DNA of 64,000 nt, from NCBI GenBank assembly GCA_030734395.1, contig JAUZTG010000051.1, forward strand, positions 248,001-312,000, read 5' to 3'. This document shows, piece by piece, positions 57,818 to 64,000 of the stretch. The first letter of the stretch is position 1. Each line of letters starts with the position of its first letter. This DNA is from Sarocladium kiliense. Taxonomy: Eukaryota; Ascomycota; Sordariomycetes; Hypocreales; Sarocladiaceae. The notes under the pieces are model-generated. The model was not told the DNA's origin. It did no database searches and saw nothing but the letters and a program-made list of their open reading frames with translations. Position numbers and translations under genes: made by a program.

Positions 57818-58394
57818 ATGCCTGTCTCCTCGCACAGTCAAGAGTACACACGATACCCTCAACCAGCCGTTGCTCGGGATGAACTGGCGTGGTTCTTCAG
57901 GCAGTCAGGTCCTGCATATGAAGAGTATGAGCATCTGAGTAACAAAGTAGGCAACCCGCCCTCGATCTTCTGTGGACGGCTACACTGACCATGTTCAAGC
58001 TGAAAGCCTGTCCAATATAACAGGAGAGGGTCAGAAGCGAGCGGGGAGAAGGCAGACAATGCCACAGACAGCCTCCGTTGGTCCTACTACGATGGATTGA
58101 ACAAGGTAGCTCTCGAAATACATCAGTCCGGAGCCACGCTTCTGATTGATGATGATGATTTTCCGCCGAATATCTTGGACCTATCTATAGCGCCAGGTGC
58201 CTTCTTGGGCACTGCACTTGACGTGAACCCGAAAGCTCACGCAGTTGCCTTCATCCTCCCGCTATCTGAAGGCGGATAGAAGCGAATGCTCTCCCCGACG
58301 GTCGCATTATTAAGCAACATGAACTTGACATCAATTCCCTCTTGACGGACATTGTCATACCTCTCGATGCTTGGCCTTCGACTCACCTAGTTCT
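57818..58394 (+). pseudogene. Decayed FtsJ-like methyltransferase remnant
   Basis: A start-like ATG opens MPVSSHSQEYTRYPQPAVARD, then after a probable intron the readable part WSYYDGLNKVALEIHQSGA leads to ILDLSIAPGAFLGTALDVNPKA and AVAFILPLSEGG. This matches the SAM-binding start of fungal FtsJ-type RNA methyltransferases, where the text is usually ILDLCMAPGGFL...NP and SLPPSxGGH. The frame then stops at TAG 58277-58279. Fragments in another frame continue (DGRIIKQHELDINSLL, IVIPLDAWPSTHLV) up to 58394, where AT-rich sequence begins abruptly. Stops, frame breaks and the lost C-terminus say it is dead. Family assignment is from motif memory. Confidence 0.55.
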
Positions 58395-58735
58395 TTTAAA
58401 AATATAATACTTATATTCAAAAATAAGTTGAATAAAAATATATAAATTCTAAAAGAATATTTTATAAAAATAATACTTAAATCATTAATATATAATTAAT
58501 TATTTTAATTTTATAAAATTATAAAACTATAAATAAAATATTGTCTTATAAAATAAGTTTTATTATTATTAGAAATAATAAAGGGAGGATATAACTTAAC
58601 ATAAAAGAAAGTCTAGTTTTTATACTAAAGCTTATTAAATTAAATCTAACATAATTAAGATCTAGACTTAATCTTAAATCTCTAAGTACTATATTATAAG
58701 GCCCCGATATAAAAAATAACTTACTCTGCTAATAT
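58395..58735. repeat. AT-rich block, RIP-like
   Basis: About 340 bp made almost only of A and T with nearly no CpG, starting sharply at the end of the methyltransferase remnant. This is the usual appearance of repeats mutated by repeat-induced point mutation in ascomycetes. No element can be identified. Confidence 0.6.
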
Positions 58736-58743
58736 AACTAAGT

Positions 58744-58858
58744 TGTCACATAGGTAGATCGGTGGAAGTGTGGCAACTGGTGGCTTGGCCACCCACCAGG
58801 CTACATCTTCCTCCTCGCAAGGCTGAGCCTACGAGAGGATAACTCAATCAACACAACA
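58744..58858. repeat. Possible solo LTR fragment
   Basis: A GC-normal 115-bp segment next to the AT-rich block starts TGTCACA and ends CAACACAACA, matching the TG...CA ends of retrotransposon LTRs. I see no target-site duplication and no second copy, so this is weak. Confidence 0.2.
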
Positions 58859-60553
58859 TGCACACCACCAATGCTTTATCCGACGGTGAGTTCCACCAAG
58901 CCGGCAATATAAGTGACTTTTAGTGTATAGCTATTAGAACCGCGTGTATAGAGTAGCATGAATTATTTTCAACAGGCCTCTGTTCAGGGTGTTTATCAGG
59001 GGCTTACTACTATCTCAATCTAGATAGTATCCGTTAATAGCATTCGGACTAAGAGCGATAGCAGACGCTAATGCAACCTGCTTACGCCCCAGTACTAATC
59101 TCCATCTGTCGTAGCGTGACACAGCAGAGTAACCTAGACACGGCCGCAAAGCATCTATGAGAAATGATTATAACAAGTATATTTCGCAGATACGCTAAGC
59201 CCGCCATCTTCATCACAGCAGCGCCCCGTCACTCTACATGTTCAAAGATTTGAGCTTAACTCAAGCTTCCTTCAGCTAGGAGAGTCCATGAGATCAGTTT
59301 CCCGAATCAGCCAAGCAGGCCAAGCGCGGTTAGGGAGTTCTAGCTGAGAACCGTACGACACCACATCTTCGGCCGACAGCAGTGCTGCCACTTGCTTCAG
59401 CCGTGGTTTGTAACTAGCATCTTCCAAGGCTCAAAGTAAAATATACATTCGTACGCTATACCCAGCGTGTTATTTAATTGTCTGCTAGAGTATACCGCCC
59501 TTTCGCCTCCGACCCTTCTCTCTCGGTGCAATCGAGGAACGGTTAAGTGAAGCTACCCAGTGCTAGATGTTGTAAAGCAAATAGAGAAAACGATCACTAG
59601 GGAATCTTCGATGCTATTACATGGATCTCAGTGCTTTGATGATAGATATATGCAAAGCAATCTGGTCCTCCGTCGTAGAGTTAGTTGTTGCTGCCCACCA
59701 GCGCGATGTCTGCCATGGCGACCAATTCAGCTAAAGCCTAGATGCAAAGAACGCTTATCTTTAGTGATAAAGTACTGCGGCGACATGATCTTATATTAAC
59801 TGCTCATAGAAAGGTCTGCAAGCCTTCCATACATAGATGAAAGACTGCGAGGCTGGCGCAATTATCATGATTGGCTTCAGTCAGGCATCTGGTTCGCTAC
59901 GGAGGGGCAGGGGGGGCCAGCTAGTAGGTTATCCATTTGTCACAAGAAGAGTCCATTCTGTCTTTCTCATCTATGTATTGTGTACTTGGGTCATGAACTG
60001 TTGATCCATCAGGTAATAGAATCCTTATCTATTGCTCAACTCGAGGAGGAGGCCTATCACGGTTTCAATAACCCGAAAGGTTGATTCCGAAAGCAGCCGC
60101 AGTCTTATCTGATCAGTCTAGGGAACCAGGCTAAGAAAGGTGTATCAGTATCCGACTCCACGGCTTGACTGGCCACTAGGGCGTGTTCCTTGGTGCTCTG
60201 TGAGTTAATATTACGCAGTACCTACTGCCACGGATGCTGGGTCAATTGAAGATGGTTCCGTACTATCCTGTGCCCTTATCTCTGCAAGCCGGGCTAAGTC
60301 GTCCTGATGTTCTGGCGTTGTGGGTGCTTCTTTTAGATGACCCAGCTAGCCTTAACATGGGGCACTTGGACTCGAGACTAAGATTCTGCACCGGATCTGC
60401 CCTTGCCTATCTAACTAATACTGCGGACGCATTGAGTATATAAACGATGCAGGTCAGCCATCCTCAGGACAGAAAGGATCGTCGGCATATCCAACTCCTG
60501 GCTTCAAGTATTACATCAGTTTTCCATCTGGCTGCTCTTCTTCATAACACACC
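58859..60553. other. Gene-free stretch upstream of the amidase
   Basis: No coding region seen. Sequence is AT-leaning in places, consistent with mutated repeat remnants. The last ~150 bp should be the amidase promoter. Confidence 0.5.
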
Positions 60554-62523
60554 ATGCGGCTTATCTTGTTTGGCTTGGGGCTCGTCGGGCTCTCCTCCGC
60601 ATCCTTCGTGGACAAGGGACGGGTCCTCGAGTTTGGAGGAGTCTCGTACTATGCAGGCGGCGTCTCAGTTGGCAAGCTTGCTGGCGATTGCACGCGCAGG
60701 GCCATCACCGCTGCTGCCCAGATCCCCGGCTCTGATCTCTTCCCCCTGACCGTTGTTGAGGCCGCCTCCCACGGCTTCAGCACCGAGGATCTTGTCAACA
60801 TCACCACTGACTACGCTACTGCTGACGACGTCTTCCAGCCTGCTTTCCTCAGGGCAATCTATCTGCAGCCCACCCCTGGAGAGGCTGTCCCTGTTGTCGA
60901 TACTACATCGATCCAGCCCAGTCTCGGCCACTTAGATGTCAAGATGTTCATCACGCCCGGCGACATTTTGGGAGATTCTGAGCTCTTCATGTCTAGCGCC
61001 ATCAGTGCTGCCCTCCCAAAGGGCCCTTATTTCGTCTCGGCCTACACCGGTCACGTCTACAAGGCTTACAGGCTTTATAACGACAACAACCTTGCGTTTA
61101 TCCAAGGCGTCATTAGCGATGAAGAGGGTGCATACATGTCGCTACCGGCTATCACTGAGAATGTCATGGCCAAAAGTATCGCAGTTCCGTCGAGGCTATA
61201 CTCCACCGTTACAAAGGAGCAGCCCTTGGCCGGCCTCCGTTTTGGTGTTAAGGATATCTTCCATGTCAAGGGCGTCAGTACGAGCGGTGGCAACCGTGCT
61301 TACTTCTACCTATATGGTCCGCAGAACCACACTGCCCCCGCCGTCCAGCGCTTGATTGATCTTGGCGCCGTCCTCGTCGGCAAGATGGGCACAGTCCAAT
61401 TCGCCAACGGAGATAGGCCTACAGCCGACTGGGTCGACCTCCATGCCCCCTTCAACCCCAGGGGTGACGGTTACCAGGACCCTAGTGGCTCTTCTACTGG
61501 ACCTGGTGCCGGTATAGGCGCGTATGAGTGGCTAGATCTCTCCATGGGAAGCGACACCGGTGGTTCGATGCGTGGGCCTGCCGGTGCCCAGGGCATCTTC
61601 GGCAACAGACCCTCGACTGGTGCCATTTCCCTAGATCATGTCATTCCTTTAAGCCCTGCCACTGATACTGCAGGCCTCTTTGCCCGCAGCGGCAGTCTGT
61701 GGGCAAACGCCACGCAGGCTTTCTACCCTGATATGCAGTCTAACTGGACTGCCTTCCCGAGGACCCTATACAGTTCGTCTGTGCGATCGGGTGCTTGGTC
61801 TGGCGAACCTAATCCCGCCGCCACCCCTGAGATTGATAGCTTTATCCAAAGACTGGGCGAGTTCCTTGGCACAGAGGCGCTTCCGGGAAACTACACCCAG
61901 CTCTGGGAGGATACCCGACCCAATTCGCCACCCGTCAACGAGATGCTGTATCTGACGTATGGTGTCATCGTGGCACACGACCAGTGGACCTGCTTGGAAG
62001 GCCTTTCTTCGAGGACTACGCCGCAATGCACGGCGGACGCAGGCCCTATGTCAACCCAGGACCACTGGCCCGCTGGATATGGGGTCAGGCAAACGCCACC
62101 GACGAAATCTATGCCCAAGCCCTGCGTAATATCTCTACCTTCACGGAGTGGTATGCTACTGACGGCTACGGGCGTCATGATCCTGAGGCCTGCTCCGAGA
62201 GCCTTTATACCTATGTCTGGCAGAATGGTATGCCCTCGTACCGGGACGAGTATTTCTCAGCCCGCACCACCCCGCCTCTCGGCATGGACGAGACTTCCGT
62301 CGCTGTGATGGCCGGCATCCCTGAAGTTGTCATACCCATTGGCGAGGTGGCCTACAATAGCAGCAGATCTCTTCAGACGGAATATCTCCCTGTTTCGATG
62401 GCTCTGAGGATGGCAAGGGGCTGTGATTTTGCCCTTGCGAATCTGGTTGCCAAGCTCGAGGAGGAGGGCATCATTCGACCTGTTGCTGCTGGATCAATGA
62501 TGTTCCCTGAGGAGCATAATTGA
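60554..62523 (+). pseudogene. Secreted amidase-signature protein with a one-base frameshift
   Basis: A single-exon gene starting ATG 60554 with a signal peptide ([18 protein letters not shown]). The amidase-signature triad is visible: Lys233 in FGVKDIF, Ser314 in [10 protein letters not shown] and nucleophile Ser338 in [13 protein letters not shown]. The enzyme would hydrolyse an amide; substrate unknown. Several NxT/NxS sites fit secretion. The frame runs to ...VIVAHDQWT and is lost at about 61989. The homologous text continues in the next frame ([16 protein letters not shown] to the stop at 62521-62523), which is what one missing base would give. No splice sites explain it. Without it the protein would be ~656 residues. 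It may be a pseudogene or a sequencing error. The gene is GC-rich but flanked by AT-rich repeat remnants, suggesting an accessory region. Confidence 0.8.
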
Positions 62524-63375
62524 TTTGGGAGTGTCCCTTTTATTTGAGTCTCGTTGCGCAGCATCCCTATTCCGTTATATGACGGCCCTACTCGCCGGCT
62601 TTGGCTATTTAAATCACGCTTTCTAGATATAAAAAAGAGAATTAAGCATATAGTTAAGTACACCGCTATCATTGAGCCTAATAATAACCTCTAACCAACG
62701 ATACCAAGGGTGCGACGTAATAGTACCGAAGATAAGATTTAATGGCCCGTATATATCCTCCACATCTATATATTCTATTCTAATATAAGATTACATAGCC
62801 TATTCATACAAGTTAAATATACTACTAACCCTTATTTATAATACCATGACTATTAAAAAGTCTTATTAAATAAGAACCTTATACAAATCATAGGCTTATA
62901 ATATATTTATTAGTCATACTATTGGAGTAGAAGGCAACACACTTTATGCACCCATAGCCCTGTATCCAAGTAACAGCCAAGCATATTATATCCGGTCGAG
63001 GAGCCCGGTACTGGTTAACCCGGGTTCACGGGGGATTACACCAGAACCAATTCTTGTAATATAGCGCAGATCGTCTCATAGGTGAAAGCTATTATTCTAT
63101 ATAATCGCTAGCGATCTGCGACCCAGATATAAGCAAGCAACAGCCGCGTTGGGATGTTAGCAGGAAGAGTGGAAGGTCGCAACTTTTACGACATATGATA
63201 GTACCGGGAACGGTATGAGCCGACCCTTGGCGATGTGCAAACGCTGATTCTTTGTTTCGGCGATCCGCTGATAGACATGGGCATGTCTGTGTGGGCAACG
63301 CAATCGACCGAAATATCCAGCCTACTGAGCGGTGATCGTCCAGCCACAATGGCGAGCATCTCCCGAAACTTCTGA
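62524..63375. other. Intergenic with a second AT-rich tract
   Basis: No gene seen. The stretch includes the AT-rich block listed separately and the 3' flank of the ankyrin gene. Confidence 0.55.
62600..62930. repeat. AT-rich block, RIP-like
   Basis: About 330 bp rich in TA dinucleotides and poor in CpG, with no open frame. It resembles the block at 58395-58735, so the amidase lies between two such islands. Confidence 0.55.
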
Positions 63376-64000
63376 TTACATGGGCACCGTCGACATGCGA
63401 ATCATGTCGTCGACGCTCCAAGAGACACGTCCCTGCGAGCTCGTCCCGTTGGTGGTCTCACGATCAGCTTTGGCTAACAGATCGTAGACTTCCTTGTTTC
63501 CGTTGGCATGAGCCAGCTGGATTGGCGTGGAACCGCTGTCGTCCCGTATCCTCAGATCCAGCTTGCATATGCTTAGCAACGTTTCTATGATGCTCACGTC
63601 TCCTGCGATGACAGCCCAGTGTAGGAACGTCCAACCCCAACGATCCTTTCTGTTGACATCCACGCGACCCGTTTCGAACAGACGTCGAACGCATTCTTTG
63701 TTACGACTCGCAATCGCAGACATTAGTGGAGTCTCGCCAGACTGATCCCATGTATTCACGTCGATCTCCCTTCGGTCCAACAGAAGACCGAGAACAATGG
63801 CGTCGCCCGCCTGAACAGCGAGCTGAAGCGGTGTGGCATCGTTTCCACCGCCGTCGCGAGCGTTTACATCTATTTCAGGCCGGCTCAGCAACATCTTCAG
63901 AGTGTCATGGTCCCCTTGTTCAACAGCCATGTGCAATGCTGTTCGGCTGCTTCGATCATAACAGTTTACGTCGGTATCAGTGTTCTTCAAGAGAAACTCG
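63376..64000 (-). CDS. Ankyrin repeat protein, 5'-partial (C-terminal part)
   Basis: The frame is open from the window end (reading EFLLKNTDTDVN) to the stop at 63376-63378. Five ankyrin units of ~33-36 residues are visible: RTALHMAVEQGDHDTLKMLL, TPLQLAVQAGDAIVLGLLL, TPLMSAIASRNKECVRRLF, TFLHWAVIAGDVSIIETLL and TPIQLAHANGNKEVYDLL. Each is followed by the DVN-type turn. The last ~30 residues are polar. Ankyrin arrays bind other proteins; in ascomycetes such arrays are often the C-terminal part of NACHT or phospholipase-type non-self recognition proteins. Whether that holds here cannot be told because the N-terminal part lies beyond the window. Confidence 0.85.
   Translation of the reverse strand, partial: EFLLKNTDTDVNCYDRSSRTALHMAVEQGDHDTLKMLLSRPEIDVNARDGGGNDATPLQLAVQAGDAIVLGLLLDRREIDVNTWDQSGETPLMSAIASRNKECVRRLFETGRVDVNRKDRWGWTFLHWAVIAGDVSIIETLLSICKLDLRIRDDSGSTPIQLAHANGNKEVYDLLAKADRETTNGTSSQGRVSWSVDDMIRMSTVPM

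Overview
The window is nuclear DNA from a filamentous ascomycete (Pezizomycotina). The evidence is short spliceosomal introns of about 45-95 bp with GTAAGT/GTGAGT-type donors and CTAAC/CTGAC-like branch sites, a PTH11/rhodopsin-type fungal membrane protein, an SPX-ankyrin-GDPD phosphodiesterase of the Gde1 type, an NLR-like NTPase, and AT-rich tracts that look like RIP-mutated repeats. I cannot name the species; a Sordariomycete is a guess. Genes occur on both strands with no operon logic.

Layout. 1-4.9 kb: the 3' part of a fungal rhodopsin-domain membrane protein, a DUF7918-like protein, an intron-containing tRNA-Leu(UAG), and divergently the tRNA-splicing endonuclease subunit SEN54. 4.9-9.6 kb: no convincing gene, with simple-sequence tracts (TG, 20 G, CA, TGCG). 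9.6-13.4 kb: an unrecognised protein with two copies of a ~95-residue module and two alternative first exons in the same splice phase. 13.8-17.3 kb: three conserved minus-strand housekeeping genes, ZPR1, an RNase P/MRP Rpr2/Rpp21/Snm1-type subunit and a DUF866 (CXXC zinc-binding) protein. 17.6-20 kb: a large conserved-looking protein with one membrane segment. 22.2-25.8 kb: GDE1.

25.8-37.6 kb is a gene desert of near-balanced composition with a 26-nt T tract and three copies of one exact 10-mer. It ends at a four-finger C2H2 transcription factor (37.6-39.1 kb). Then follow the mitochondrial i-AAA protease YME1 (39.8-42.1 kb), a Gre2-type reductase (42.8-44 kb), a Cys-rich single-pass membrane protein (44.1-45.8 kb, minus), a sugar transporter (49.7-51.5 kb) whose promoter has a TATA box and a CreA-like palindrome, and a small membrane protein on the minus strand.

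The right end (52.8-64 kb) is more accessory in character: an NLR-like NTPase with an in-frame stop, the intron-rich SmE core splicing gene, a decayed FtsJ-like methyltransferase ending at an AT-rich block, a secreted amidase with a one-base frameshift, a second AT-rich block, and the 3' part of an ankyrin gene running off the window.

Most gene models were resolved exon by exon from splice signals and reading phase. Unresolved are one junction in the DUF7918-like gene, the SmE region between exons 2 and 3 (a micro-exon is implied), the first exon of the Cys-rich membrane protein, and the stop in the NLR-like gene. No database search was possible; family names come from recognised motifs.
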